Shown: positions 25,771 through 34,841, counted from the first letter of the stretch. The stretch: 64,000 nucleotides of DNA from JACVRW01 sp963771715 (GCA_963771715.1 CAVYUQ010000006.1:62001-126000), one strand, 5' to 3'. A program made the numbers and translations. Notes: generated by a model not told the origin, from the letters alone.

Positions 25771-27019
25771 TCAGGCCGCTTCGCTGTCCACCGCGACCGG
25801 GCGGCTTCGGGGTTCGAGGAGGCCGAGGCGGCCTGCCAGCCAGCGCGCCGGCAGGGCCTGGAGCAGCAGCGTCAGGACGATCGCCAGCGCGACGACGCTG
25901 GCGAACACGTCGCCGTTCGGCACTCCCAGCCCGGCGAGCACGCCCGACCAGCGCGGCCGGCACCACGCCCGTCTCCCGGGTCCAGCACAGGAACGCCAGC
26001 TCCTGGCGCGTCCAGCGCGCGCCGCGGTCGGGCATCGTGCACGCGAACACCGTCAGCGGCCGCGCCACCAGCATCAGCGTGGCCAGCACGGCCAGGGCCG
26101 GCAGCAGGTTGTCGCCGAGCGTGTCGAAGGGGATGTTCGCGCCGAGCACCATGAACACGATCAGGGTCACGATGTCGGCGAGGTTGAAGGCGAAGTGGCG
26201 CACGTCCTGCATGTGCGGCTGGTCCGCCTCCCCCAGTCCCAAATGCTCCGCGTTGCCCACGATCAGCCCGGCGAGGAACGCGCCCAGGTAACCGCTGCCG
26301 CCGGCGGTGTCCAGCGAGAAGAAGCTGATCGTGACGACCGTAAGCACGGCGATCGCCGCACTCTCGCGCCAGATCCCAGAGCGGTCGCTCGAGATCGCCG
26401 CGGCGAGCACCACACCCGCGACGATCCCGATCACCGTGCTGATTCCGAGGTCCACGAAAAACTCGCCGGCCGGCCCGGTCACCGAGTTGCTGCCGGTGAG
26501 GACCACGCCCGCGAGCGTCAGCGCGAGAGCGGCCCCCGTCGGGTCGTTGAAGGCCGACTCCGCGATCACGGTCTGGGCGACCTTGGGCTTCAGCCGCGAC
26601 CGGATGAACAGCGGGATCAGGATCGCGGGGTCGGTTGGCGCCAAGACTGCGCCGACCAGGAGCGCGAGGTCCCACGGCAGGTCGAATGCGAACTTGGCTG
26701 CAACCCCCACCACCGCCGCCGTCAGCAGCATTCCGGGAACCGCGAGCAGGCCGAGTGTCAGCGCGACGCGCCGGAGAATCGGGAGGGACAGCGAGAGCCC
26801 GCCGTAGAAGAGGATCAGCGACACGCCGAGCGTGAACATCAGCTGGGCGCCCAGCGAGTCGAACGGCACGTCCACGACATCCAGCGCGAACGGGCCGAAC
26901 AGCGCGCCGATCGCCACCAGCAGGAGGATCTCGGGGATCGCGATCAGGCTCGCCACGAAGCGGGCGAGCAGCGCGCCCATGAGGAGCAGGCTGAGGGTCA
27001 GGAGGACGTCGTCAGTCAC
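25771..27019 (-). CDS. Cation/proton antiporter, CPA1/NhaP-like (frameshifted)
   Basis: About 415 aa, 11 to 12 hydrophobic helices. The conserved ion-site segments are TDPAILIPLF and AESAFNDPTGAALAL (Asn-Asp pair), typical of NhaP/CvrA-type exchangers of the inner membrane. An indel near 25948 hides the last helices; the corrected frame continues LAGLGVPNGDVFASVVALAI and ends at 25771 with DSEAA. The ATG overlaps the stop of the membrane sensor upstream (ATGA), so the two proteins are probably made together. The ion (Na+ or K+) is not clear. Confidence 0.88.
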
Positions 27020-27681
27020 TGCCGCTCGCGCTCGCGCCCGCCCTCGAGCGCCATGCGCGCGATGTCCGACGCCGTCACCAGCAGCAGGATGATCACCAGC
27101 GCGGCGCCCAGCGCCACCGCGATCAGCCCGCGGCGCGCGTCCTCCCGCGAGTCGTCGAACTCCTTCTCGGTGGCGTTCGCGCCACGCGCCTCGTAGCGCG
27201 CCAGCTCGTCAGCCCGCTGCGCCATCCCCTCGAAGAGCTCGAGCTCCGGCCCCAGGAAGATCTGCTTCACGCGCGCATCGTCGCCGCGCCTGAGCGCGTT
27301 GTACGCCTCCACGTCGAGCCGCATGAAGTCGTCGAACCTGGCCCGGATCTCGTTGAGCAGGCGGGTCTCGCGCGGGTCGGTGAGCTCGTTGCGCGCGGCA
27401 CCCAGGTCGACTCGGAACCGCCTCACCGAGCGCTCGAAGCGCGGGCGCGAGGCGCCGTCGTCGTAGCCGTACGCCGTCTGCCAGCCGTTGAAGTCGGTCA
27501 CGTCGAACTTCAGGTCCAGAGCGAGCGCCCGGTGGTCGGCGCGCTGCTGGACCTCCTCGAAGCGGTCACCCAGCCGGCCCATCCCGTGCAGGGCCACGGC
27601 GATCGTGATGACGGGGCCGAGCACCGTGAGCAGGATCGCCACGTAGAGCTTCGCCCTGATGGTCACCCGGCGACTCCGCAT
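27016..27681 (-). CDS. Two-span membrane protein with four-helix-bundle-like sensor domain
   Basis: A 221-aa protein. A first membrane helix (LYVAILLTVLGPVITIAVAL, about 12-31) is followed by an extracytoplasmic helical domain of about 150 residues and a second helix (GLIAVALGAALVIILLLVTA) close to the C-terminus. This is the architecture of 4HB/CHASE3 sensor inputs, but the protein ends about 16 residues after the membrane, with no HAMP, kinase or methyl-accepting part. Coupling to the antiporter gene suggests it may sense conditions for that transporter directly. Confidence 0.75.
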   Translation of the reverse strand: MRSRRVTIRAKLYVAILLTVLGPVITIAVALHGMGRLGDRFEEVQQRADHRALALDLKFDVTDFNGWQTAYGYDDGASRPRFERSVRRFRVDLGAARNELTDPRETRLLNEIRARFDDFMRLDVEAYNALRRGDDARVKQIFLGPELELFEGMAQRADELARYEARGANATEKEFDDSREDARRGLIAVALGAALVIILLLVTASDIARMALEGGRERERQ

Positions 27682-27695
27682 GTAGGGTGGCCGCG

Positions 27696-27965
27696 ATGCT
27701 GCTGTTCGTCCTCACTCAGAGCACGCCGCCGATCTTGGTCCTGGTACTGATCGTGACGCTCTATCTCGTCGTGATGGACATCAAGGACGAGCCGGGGCTC
27801 GAGTTCGCGCACAAGGCATGGTGGTTCCTGTTCGTGCTGCTCACGCACGTGCCGGGCTATCTGATCTTCCGCGTTTGGATCGCGGTGCGCAGGCACCGTC
27901 GCCAGGACGAGCCGCATCCGACTAGTCCCGGTCCCCGCGGACGTCGTGGAGACGGGCCAGCTTGA
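27696..27965 (+). CDS. Small membrane protein with two hydrophobic segments
   Basis: About 89 aa. Two hydrophobic stretches are visible: PILVLVLIVTLYLVVMDI near the N-terminus and WWFLFVLLTHVPGYLIFRVW further on, followed by a basic, Pro-rich cytoplasmic tail. The gene faces the regulator on the other strand and overlaps its 3' end by 44 bases. A GTG three codons upstream (27687) is an alternative start. Function unknown. Confidence 0.65.
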   Translation: MLLFVLTQSTPPILVLVLIVTLYLVVMDIKDEPGLEFAHKAWWFLFVLLTHVPGYLIFRVWIAVRRHRRQDEPHPTSPGPRGRRGDGPA

Positions 27966-29673
27966 GCGCCAGCTCGAGCGAGAGCAGGTCTTCCTTGCCG
28001 AGGTCCAGTCCGGTCACACGCTCGATCCGCTCGAGCCGCTGACGCACCGTGTTCGGGTGGATGTAGAGCGCCCGCGCGCTCGCGGCCACGCTGCCGCGGT
28101 CGGCTAGGAAGCGCTCGAGCGTCTCGACCAGGCGCGCGCCGCGGCGGCGGTCGTACTGGAGCAGCTCCTCGACGGAGAGCCGGTAGCGGTCGTGCGGCGC
28201 GTCGTCCAGCTCCAGGTGGACGAGGTACTTGTAGGCGCCGAGCCCCTCGTACGAGACCGCGCCGCCCGCCTCCACCAGGGAGCGGCCGATCCGCGCGGCG
28301 TCCGCGGCCTCGCGCATGCGCCGCCGCGCGCTTGCCGCGCCGCGGTCCACGTCGCTCAACCCCACCACCACGCCCTCCGCACGCGCCAGCTCCTCGCAGC
28401 CCTGGCGCAGCCGCTCCACGGCCGCGGCCCCCGCCGTCGGGAGCGGGGCGATCACGCGCACGCAGTCGTGGCGGGAGTCGAAGAACGCGCGCGGGTAGAG
28501 GCGCCGCAGGCGGTTCTCGAAGCGCGCGGCCAGGTCCGGCCAGCCCGGTCCGTCCTCGCCGGCGGGCGCCGCTCGCACGGCATGCAGGAACACGTGCGGG
28601 CGTGTGAGGTCGCAGCGCGCCTCGGACGCCTTCGCCTCGGCCGCCTCCACCGAGCCCGCGGCGAGCGCCTCGAACATGTCCTTGACGATGTTCTCCGCCG
28701 TCAGCCGCTCGATCAGCTCGGCCTTCTTCAACCCCACCGCGGTCTGATGCGCCACCGCGCGCAGCAGCTCGGCGTCCTCGTCGTCGAACGCGCGCCCGCG
28801 CGCCATGCAGCAGAGGATTCCCAGCTGCTCGTCGCCGGCGGCCAGCGGCGCCACGAGCAGCTCGTCCTCGACCGCCCCGGTGCGCCCGCCGCGCATCAGG
28901 TCCATGAGCTGGGCCGCCCGGCCCGGCCGTGTGCTCGAGTCCGGCGGGTCGGCGCCGGCCAGGTTGAGCTCGTCGGCTTCCGGGTCGATGCGCCAGATCT
29001 GGCACGAGTCCGCGCCCAGCAGCTGGCGCGCGCCACGCGTGACCGCGTCGTAGAGGTCCTCGCGCAGGGTGACCGCCGCGAGCGCCTGGCTCAGCTGGGT
29101 GAGCGTGGTGAGCGCGTCCACCCGCCGGCGCGTGCCCTCGTAGAGCTTCGCGTTCTCGATCGCGCCGGCCGCGAGCGACGCAGTGTGCACGAGGAAGTTG
29201 AGCACTCCGTCGTCGAACTCGCGCGGAGCCTGAGTATGGAGAACCACCACACCCAGCACGTCCCCGTCGGGTGCGATAACCGGCACGGCCACCATCGACT
29301 GGAAGCGCTCCTCCTCGAGCTCCGGCACGTACTTCATGCGCGGGTCGTCGAGCGCGTGGTCGCGGATGAACTCGGGCGTCTTGGTCCGCGCGACCCATCC
29401 CGTGAGGCCCTCGTCGGTCCCCCAGCCGAGCTGGCCGACCAGGTGCGAGTAGCGCGGCGACGCGGCGCGCAGGACCAGGCGTTCACCGTCCAGGAAGTAG
29501 ATGAAGCAGGCGTGACACCCGGTCGCGTCCGTGGCGATCTCGACGATTCCGTCCAGCACCCGGTCCAGGTCCAGCGAGGACGAGACCGTCTTGATGACGG
29601 CGTAGAGCGTCTCGTTTTCGCGCTGCACGCGGGCCAGAGCGTCGCCGCCGCCCGCCACCGGTGAGACCGTCAA
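27922..29673 (-). CDS. GAF-domain regulator with PucR-type C-terminal HTH
   Basis: A 583-aa cytoplasmic regulator. The first GAF domain (about residues 20-175) includes GCHACFIYFLDGERLVL and GTDEGLTGWVARTK; a second GAF-like domain (about 190-310) follows. The C-terminus carries the PucR/CdaR helix-turn-helix, SVAASARALYIHPNTVRQRLERIE. PucR-type proteins control nitrogen or purine use in many actinobacteria and firmicutes. It is divergent from the ammonium transporter gene, which it probably regulates through the inverted repeats in the shared promoter. Confidence 0.88.
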   Translation of the reverse strand: MTVSPVAGGGDALARVQRENETLYAVIKTVSSSLDLDRVLDGIVEIATDATGCHACFIYFLDGERLVLRAASPRYSHLVGQLGWGTDEGLTGWVARTKTPEFIRDHALDDPRMKYVPELEEERFQSMVAVPVIAPDGDVLGVVVLHTQAPREFDDGVLNFLVHTASLAAGAIENAKLYEGTRRRVDALTTLTQLSQALAAVTLREDLYDAVTRGARQLLGADSCQIWRIDPEADELNLAGADPPDSSTRPGRAAQLMDLMRGGRTGAVEDELLVAPLAAGDEQLGILCCMARGRAFDDEDAELLRAVAHQTAVGLKKAELIERLTAENIVKDMFEALAAGSVEAAEAKASEARCDLTRPHVFLHAVRAAPAGEDGPGWPDLAARFENRLRRLYPRAFFDSRHDCVRVIAPLPTAGAAAVERLRQGCEELARAEGVVVGLSDVDRGAASARRRMREAADAARIGRSLVEAGGAVSYEGLGAYKYLVHLELDDAPHDRYRLSVEELLQYDRRRGARLVETLERFLADRGSVAASARALYIHPNTVRQRLERIERVTGLDLGKEDLLSLELALKLARLHDVRGDRD

Positions 29674-29869
29674 ACGAGCCTTCCTTGCGGTAGGGCGGCC
29701 ATCCTAACGGGGGCCGCCACCTCACCATATGTGTCTTTTTGACACTCGTTCGTCCCGAACGATGTGTCCATCATACGTTGCGGGAACGCATTAGGCAGGG
29801 ATACGGTCGCGCCGAAGGGGCTGTTCGTTTAACTGACAGTGTCAGCGGCCGCGTGGCCAGGAGGGACGC
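29674..29869. promoter_or_regulatory. Divergent promoter with three inverted repeats (regulator / amt)
   Basis: The 196-bp gap holds GTGTC-TTTTT-GACAC (29731-29745), CGTTCG-TCC-CGAACG (29747-29761) and CTGACA-G-TGTCAG (29833-29845), all perfect. The last lies just upstream of the amt ribosome site AGGAGGG (29859-29865). They are good candidates for binding sites of the divergent GAF/PucR protein or of a global nitrogen regulator. Confidence 0.55.
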
Positions 29870-31303
29870 ATGATCGCAACGTTGATCGCGCAGGTCGAGA
29901 GCCTGAAGGACGCGGCTAGCTCCGAGGCCCAGTCGCTCGACAGCGTCATCCTCGGCGAGCAGTTCTACTTCTTCACCGTCGTAATCATGTGGCTGATCCA
30001 CGCCGGCTTCATGTCGTACGAGACCGGCATCGCGCGCAAGAAGAACGCGATGGCCACGGCGATGAAGAACATCCTCACGATCGCCGTCGTGACGCCGACC
30101 TTCTACTACTTCGGCTGGTGGATCTACAACTGCAACCAGCCCGGTCTGCCGGTCGGCCCGAACTCGAGCGACTTCACCTCCGTCGCCTGCCAGGGCGGCA
30201 TCCCCTGGTCCGACGCCTTCGGCCCGAACCTGACGAACAACATCAACCTCGTCTTCTTCCTGGCCTTCCTGCTCTTCTCATGGACCACGGCCTCGATCAT
30301 GTCCGGCGCGATCATCGAGCGCGCCCGGCTGTCGGCCTATCTGATCCTCGCGTGCATCCTCGGCTCGGCGGTTTGGATCCTCGACGCGGCCTGGGGCTGG
30401 AGCGCAGGCGGCTGGCTCACGCTGCGCTTCGGCTTCCATGACTCGATCGCATCCGGCGTGGTGCACGGCGTGGCGGGCGCCTTCACACTCGGTGTGCTCT
30501 TCAACCTCGGTCCGCGAATAGGGAAGTACACGCGGGAGGGGCTGGCTCGCCAGTTCCGACCACACAACCTGCACATGACCCTGCTGGGGCTGATGCTGAT
30601 CTTCACGGGCTTCTACGGCTTCTACGCAGCATGTCTCGTGATCGCGTCGACGACCTTCCCGGGCTGGGCGAACATCTACCTGAGCCCGACTACCCTCGGC
30701 TCCATCGCGATGATCATCACGTTCGGCTTCGCCGGAGGCTTCACAGGAGGCTACTTCGCCTCACGGGGGGATCCGTTCTGGACTGTCTCGGGCGGCCTCG
30801 CCGGCGTGATCAGCGTGTCGGCGGGCGCCGACGTGTACGCGCCCACGCTGGGCTACCTGCTCGCCATGGCCAGCGCGGCCATGGTCGTCTACATCGGCAG
30901 CTGGATCGAGAAGACGCAACGCGTGGACGACGCGGTCGGCGCTGTCGCCGTGCACGGAGCGGCGGGCTTCCTCGGAATGCTCTGGGTGGGCGTCTTCGCC
31001 GCGGGCTACCCCACAGGCCTCAACAACGTGGACAGCTCGATCGGCGGCCAGCTGATGGGCATGGCCACGTTCCTGCCGCTCGGCTTCCTGACCGGCTACT
31101 TCGCCTCGTGGGTCATGAAGAAGCTGAACATCCTGCGCGTGCCGCCGGAGGTCGAGCTCATGGGTCTCGACGTGGCCGAGTACGAGCCGAACCTGTACCT
31201 GCCAGAGGTGGCCTCGCCGGGCGAGTTGATCGTCGAGCCCGACGGCACCTTGGTGCCCTCCGAGGCGGTACTGCGAACCGCGAGAGACGAGGTGGTGGTC
31301 TAG
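29870..31303 (+). CDS. amt: Ammonium transporter, Amt family
   Basis: A 477-aa integral membrane protein with about 11 spans. The twin pore histidines are visible in GVVHGVAGAF and VAVHGAAGFLG, and FVFF/SWTTASIMSGAIIERARL marks the central helices. Amt proteins carry ammonium and usually methylammonium, so in this genome it could feed the methylamine genes as well. A long hydrophilic C-terminal tail (about 55 residues after the last span) is present. Two small membrane-protein genes follow with no gap. Confidence 0.95.
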   Translation: MIATLIAQVESLKDAASSEAQSLDSVILGEQFYFFTVVIMWLIHAGFMSYETGIARKKNAMATAMKNILTIAVVTPTFYYFGWWIYNCNQPGLPVGPNSSDFTSVACQGGIPWSDAFGPNLTNNINLVFFLAFLLFSWTTASIMSGAIIERARLSAYLILACILGSAVWILDAAWGWSAGGWLTLRFGFHDSIASGVVHGVAGAFTLGVLFNLGPRIGKYTREGLARQFRPHNLHMTLLGLMLIFTGFYGFYAACLVIASTTFPGWANIYLSPTTLGSIAMIITFGFAGGFTGGYFASRGDPFWTVSGGLAGVISVSAGADVYAPTLGYLLAMASAAMVVYIGSWIEKTQRVDDAVGAVAVHGAAGFLGMLWVGVFAAGYPTGLNNVDSSIGGQLMGMATFLPLGFLTGYFASWVMKKLNILRVPPEVELMGLDVAEYEPNLYLPEVASPGELIVEPDGTLVPSEAVLRTARDEVVV

Positions 31304-31651
31304 ATGCCGGGCATCATCAACAGCGCGCCCGACTGCGTTACGCATGCCGCTGGCTCGGAGAAGGCGCGCGTGGATGACAGCGCCGACTTCATCCTCCAGG
31401 CCGACTACAGCGACTGCGCCGGGTTCATGACCTTTGGTCCGGGGTCGACCTACGGCGACGAGGGCTCGGGTGCCGAGAGCATCTACATGATCCTCACCTG
31501 GGTCGGCATCGTCGTGATGGTGGCGGTGCTGGTGGCCTGGGTCCTGTATGAGAACCGCCGGCTGATTCAGTTCGCCGTCGGATACCGAACAGGGGGCCCG
31601 CCGAGCGCGCCACCGCCCCAGCCCGGAGGAGTGGGAGACACGCAAATATGA
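31304..31651 (+). CDS. Single-span membrane protein after amt
   Basis: A 115-aa protein whose ATG follows the amt TAG immediately. The N-terminal part contains two Cys (APDCVTH and YSDCAGF) and acidic residues, then one membrane helix, IYMILTWVGIVVMVAVLVAWVLY, and a Pro-rich cytoplasmic tail (PPSAPPPQPGG). The orientation suggests an outside domain that a disulfide may brace. I know no family for it. The tight spacing implies a role with the transporter. Confidence 0.75.
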   Translation: MPGIINSAPDCVTHAAGSEKARVDDSADFILQADYSDCAGFMTFGPGSTYGDEGSGAESIYMILTWVGIVVMVAVLVAWVLYENRRLIQFAVGYRTGGPPSAPPPQPGGVGDTQI

Positions 31652-31815
31652 TCAACAACGGAAGCAGCAAGAAGCAGATCGAGTTCCTTCCCCTGCAGAC
31701 GCACAAGAAGAGCTTCGAGTACGGCGTGCTTGCCATCTCGATCCTCTGTGTCATCGTGGTCCTGGTGATCGTGTTAGCCACGAGCTGGGGCACCGAGTTC
31801 CGTCCAACCGTCTGA
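31648..31815 (+). CDS. 55-aa single-span membrane protein after amt
   Basis: Starts at an ATG overlapping the previous stop (ATGA). Residues 1-24 are polar and basic (INNGSSKKQIEFLPLQTHKK), residues about 28-49 form one membrane helix (GVLAISILCVIVVLVIVLAT), and the end is SWGTEFRPTV. The overlap, codon use and membrane pattern support a real gene. It is probably a partner of the protein before it or of Amt. Confidence 0.7.
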   Translation: MINNGSSKKQIEFLPLQTHKKSFEYGVLAISILCVIVVLVIVLATSWGTEFRPTV

Positions 31816-31831
31816 GCCACCCACTCCACCG

Positions 31832-32197
31832 ATGACTCCGACCGCTCGACGGGAGGTCGGCCGCTGGGGCACCCCGCTCACCGCCGGCGGGCCCACGTGG
31901 GTGCGCGTCGGCGTGATCGTTGCGGTGCTGGTGCTCGCGTTCGTGGTCGCCCAGACGTGCCAGAGGTCATCGATCCGGCTGGACAAGAACCAGGCGATCG
32001 CGAAGGCGAAGGACCAGGTCGACTTCAAACCGACGCACACGCAGATCCGGCTGCTCCGTCAGGGCGTGCCGTCAAAGCCCTTCTGGGTCGTGTCGCTCTC
32101 GCGCCCCGGCAAGGCTGAGGGCACGTTCAGCGCGCTGGCCGTGGTCCGCATCGACGCCAACACGGGCAAGGTTGAGACCGTCAAGGAGCAGCGCTGA
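31832..32197 (+). CDS. Membrane-anchored PepSY-like protein
   Basis: A 121-aa protein. After a short N-terminus comes one membrane helix, GVIVAVLVLAFVVAQ (about 27-41). An outside domain of about 75 residues follows, with the PepSY-like pattern LDKNQAIAKAKDQVDF and ending VVRIDANTGKVETVKE. PepSY domains often inhibit or regulate peptidases; a peptidase gene lies next, on the opposite strand. It ends the amt transcription unit. Confidence 0.7.
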   Translation: MTPTARREVGRWGTPLTAGGPTWVRVGVIVAVLVLAFVVAQTCQRSSIRLDKNQAIAKAKDQVDFKPTHTQIRLLRQGVPSKPFWVVSLSRPGKAEGTFSALAVVRIDANTGKVETVKEQR

Positions 32198-32202
32198 AGG
32201 TC

Positions 32203-32228
32203 GAGGGGCGGCCCGGAGGCCGCCCCTC
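32203..32228. terminator. Bidirectional terminator hairpin between convergent genes
   Basis: GAGGGGCGGCC, loop CGGA, GGCCGCCCCTC: an 11-bp perfect GC stem a few bases after the PepSY-like stop and 28 bases beyond the end of the peptidase gene on the other strand. No U-tract is visible, as is common in high-GC genomes. Confidence 0.75.
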
Positions 32229-32255
32229 GTACTGCTTGCTGTCTGTCGCGTCGAG

Positions 32256-33809
32256 CTACCGAACCCGGAATGGGCCCTGGAACTTGAGCGACTTGGTCGC
32301 GGTCGTCGCCGCCTGAGCCTGCGTCACTCCGCTGCCCGACTCGGCGAGCGTCCACGCCGCGTGCGCCGCCGCGTCCGACATCTGGTCGAGCGCGGTGTTG
32401 TTCAGGTTGGCGATCGTGTCGCACACCTGGTGGTAGCACGGGTCGTACGGCGCGCCGGCCGTCCCGCCGTAGACCGCCGCCTGGCGCGAGGTCTTGATGC
32501 CCTCTGCGCCGGTGAACAGGCCACCCGCGGGCACACCGTTCGCGATGAACGGCCCGTAGTCGGAGCGGCCGTCGAACGCGGTCGGGTCGTACTTCAGCTT
32601 CTGGCTGCGGAAGTAGTCACCGAACAAGCCCTCGATCTGGCCTGAGCCCTCGGGCGCCCCGCCCGGAGGCGGTGCGGAATCCGACAGGTCGCCGTCATAC
32701 ACGAACCGGACGAAGTTGGGCGAACCCACCATGTCGAAGTTCAGGTTCGCCTCGATCGTGTCGATCTTGTCCTCCGCGACGAGCTCGTTCACGTACGCCG
32801 TCGAGCCGACGAGGCCGGCCTCCTCGGCGCCCCAGAACGCGAAGCGGATCCGGTTGTCCGGCGTGAGGCCGAGCTGCCCGATCTGCTCTGCGATCTCCAT
32901 CAGGGCCGACGACCCCGAGCCGTTGTCGTTGATGCCGGGTCCCGCCTCGACCGAGTCGAGGTGGGCGCCGACCACGATCGTGCGGTCCGGGTTGCCCTTC
33001 TTCGAGTCCGCGATCACGTTGTACTGCGTGAACGGCGTCGTGGTGGCGTCCACGACCACGTGGAGCGTCACGGTGCCCGCCTGGGCCTGGTTGTAGATCT
33101 CCTCCCCGGCGTCGTTCGAGATCATGATCGCCGGGATGTCCATGTCCGTCGGAGCCGTGATGAAGATCGGCTCCTCGCGGCCCGGGAAGCCGTCGTTGAA
33201 GATCAACGCGGCGCCCGCGCCCGCGTCACGGGCGTTGTCGTACTTCTGCACGAACGGGCAGGTGCCGCGCTGGATCAGCGCGATCGCCCCCGACGGCATT
33301 CCGTTGAAGTCGGCCGGGTCGCAGCCGCTCACGGACGTGCCCGCTCCACCCGGCGGCGGAACGACGGTGTGGCCGGCCACGAAGACGGGTGCCGTCAGGT
33401 CGCCCCCGCCTGAGAACTGAGAGACGACGTAGTCGGTGTCCTCGACCCAGGTCTTCGGCGCCGGGCTGGTCCGCTCGAGCGTCGACGGGCCGTTCTTCTC
33501 CCACTTCGCGAAGTCGAACGGATCGAGGCTCACGCGGAAGCCCGCGCCACGCATCCGGTTGACCACGTACTGCACCGACGCGTCGTAGCCCGGGAACGTC
33601 GCCGCGCGGTTGCCGCCGTTGGCGGTCGCAATCTGCTGGAACGCCTGCTCGTGCTCGAGGATTCCACCGACGGTGACCCCATTACGGAGCTGCGTGGTGT
33701 CCACCTTGTCGATCGCCGAGGCGACCGGAGCAAGTAGTAAGGCCGCCGACATCGCAGCGACCAGGGTCGTTAGTGCTTTGCGCACCCTTACCCCCTTGAG
33801 GTTGAACAT
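32256..33809 (-). CDS. Secreted M28 family zinc aminopeptidase with PA domain
   Basis: A 517-aa exported enzyme. A signal peptide ends near residue 32 (AALLLAPVASA). A PA insert (about 130-245; AIALIQRGTCPFVQKYDNARDAGAGA) is followed by the M28 catalytic domain with GAHLDSVEAGPGINDNGSGS (metal His and Asp), EEAGLVGS (catalytic/ligand Glu), NFDMVG and YHQVCDT (last His ligand). The family removes N-terminal residues from peptides, often serving amino-acid supply outside the cell. All metal ligands appear present. Confidence 0.93.
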   Translation of the reverse strand: MFNLKGVRVRKALTTLVAAMSAALLLAPVASAIDKVDTTQLRNGVTVGGILEHEQAFQQIATANGGNRAATFPGYDASVQYVVNRMRGAGFRVSLDPFDFAKWEKNGPSTLERTSPAPKTWVEDTDYVVSQFSGGGDLTAPVFVAGHTVVPPPGGAGTSVSGCDPADFNGMPSGAIALIQRGTCPFVQKYDNARDAGAGAALIFNDGFPGREEPIFITAPTDMDIPAIMISNDAGEEIYNQAQAGTVTLHVVVDATTTPFTQYNVIADSKKGNPDRTIVVGAHLDSVEAGPGINDNGSGSSALMEIAEQIGQLGLTPDNRIRFAFWGAEEAGLVGSTAYVNELVAEDKIDTIEANLNFDMVGSPNFVRFVYDGDLSDSAPPPGGAPEGSGQIEGLFGDYFRSQKLKYDPTAFDGRSDYGPFIANGVPAGGLFTGAEGIKTSRQAAVYGGTAGAPYDPCYHQVCDTIANLNNTALDQMSDAAAHAAWTLAESGSGVTQAQAATTATKSLKFQGPFRVR

Positions 33810-33947
33810 TGCCTACCGACCTTTTGAGTCGGCGGCACGGTCAGACGGCGGTGCGCGCGGGATCCTCCGCGGACCACCACTCGGCGGCCTACCCCGGGCC
33901 ACATGGGGCAAAACGTGCGGCTCTAGCGCTGCCCTACGCTCCTACGA
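33810..33947. promoter_or_regulatory. Divergent intergenic region, peptidase and lipoprotein
   Basis: A 138-bp gap between two exported-protein genes read in opposite directions, so both promoters must lie here. I see no clear inverted repeat or -35/-10 pair. Confidence 0.4.
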
Positions 33948-34817
33948 ATGCGGTTTCGTTCTGGTGCAGCGGTATGTGCCGTCGCCGTCGCACTCCTCAT
34001 CCTTGCTGGCTGCGGGGAAGCGGACGAGGCGTCGCAACGGGTCCCCGAGGTCGGTGATCCTGGTCCGATACACGTCCACGGTCTCGGGATCAACCCGGCC
34101 GACGGCGCGCTGTTCGTGGCCACGCATACCGGGCTCTTTCGTGCTGGACCCGGCGAGCGTCGCGCGACGCGCATCGCCGACCGCTACCAGGACACGATGG
34201 GCTTCACCGTTACCGGGCCCGACCGCTTCCTCGGCTCCGGGCACCCCGACGGTCGCGAAGACCTGCCGCCGTTCCTCGGCCTGATCCGGTCCACCGACGC
34301 AGGCCGCAGCTGGGTGCCGGTCTCGCTGCTCGGCAAGCGCGACTTCCACGTGCTCGAGGCGGCCGGAGCACGAATCTACGGGTACGGTTCAGACTTCGAG
34401 TCGCGCGAGACAGGCCTCCTGGTGAGCGCGGACGGCGGCCGGAGCTGGCAGGAGCACACTCCCCCTGAGCCGCTCCTCTCCCTCGCCATCGACCCGGACA
34501 ACCCGGACCGCGTCGTGGCCTCAGGCGAGCGCGGCAGCTACTCCTCGACTGACGGCGGCAGCGGCTGGCGGCCGCTCTCGGAGGATCCCGGGCTAGTCGC
34601 GTGGACCGACTCGCGCGGCCTGTTCCTCGTCGGTTTCGACGGCTCCGTGGCCCGAAGCGGCGACGGCGGGCGCAGCTGGGAACCCACCGGCGAGACGGGC
34701 GGACCGCCCGCCGCATTCGACAGCGCCGGCGACGATCTCTACGCAGCGCTTCACGACGGAACGATCAAGCGCTCACGGGACGGCGGCCGGACCTGGCAAG
34801 TCCGAGCGCGGCCATAG
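33948..34817 (+). CDS. Lipoprotein with BNR/sialidase-like beta-propeller repeats
   Basis: A 289-aa protein with a lipoprotein signal: LLILAGCG places the lipidated Cys at residue 22. The mature part carries repeated Asp-box-like motifs (STDAGRSW, SADGGRSW, STDGGSGW, SGDGGRSW, SRDGGRTW), the mark of a beta-propeller. It opens with HVHGLGINPADGALFVATHTGL, as in exo-alpha-sialidase-like proteins of actinobacteria that have no catalytic assignment. Probably an outer-face binding protein rather than a sialidase. Confidence 0.85.
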   Translation: MRFRSGAAVCAVAVALLILAGCGEADEASQRVPEVGDPGPIHVHGLGINPADGALFVATHTGLFRAGPGERRATRIADRYQDTMGFTVTGPDRFLGSGHPDGREDLPPFLGLIRSTDAGRSWVPVSLLGKRDFHVLEAAGARIYGYGSDFESRETGLLVSADGGRSWQEHTPPEPLLSLAIDPDNPDRVVASGERGSYSSTDGGSGWRPLSEDPGLVAWTDSRGLFLVGFDGSVARSGDGGRSWEPTGETGGPPAAFDSAGDDLYAALHDGTIKRSRDGGRTWQVRARP

Positions 34818-34841
34818 CCGAGGGCCGCTCGCCCGCCGTAT

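Noticed and set aside
25325..27196. Very long plus-strand open frame (about 620 codons) opposite the acetyltransferase and antiporter
   Set aside because: It is antisense to well-supported genes, has low-complexity basic/acidic composition and no family signature. Long antisense frames are expected at this GC content.
28192..29664. Plus-strand open frame of about 490 codons opposite the GAF/PucR regulator
   Set aside because: Same reason: codon-bias shadow of a confident gene.
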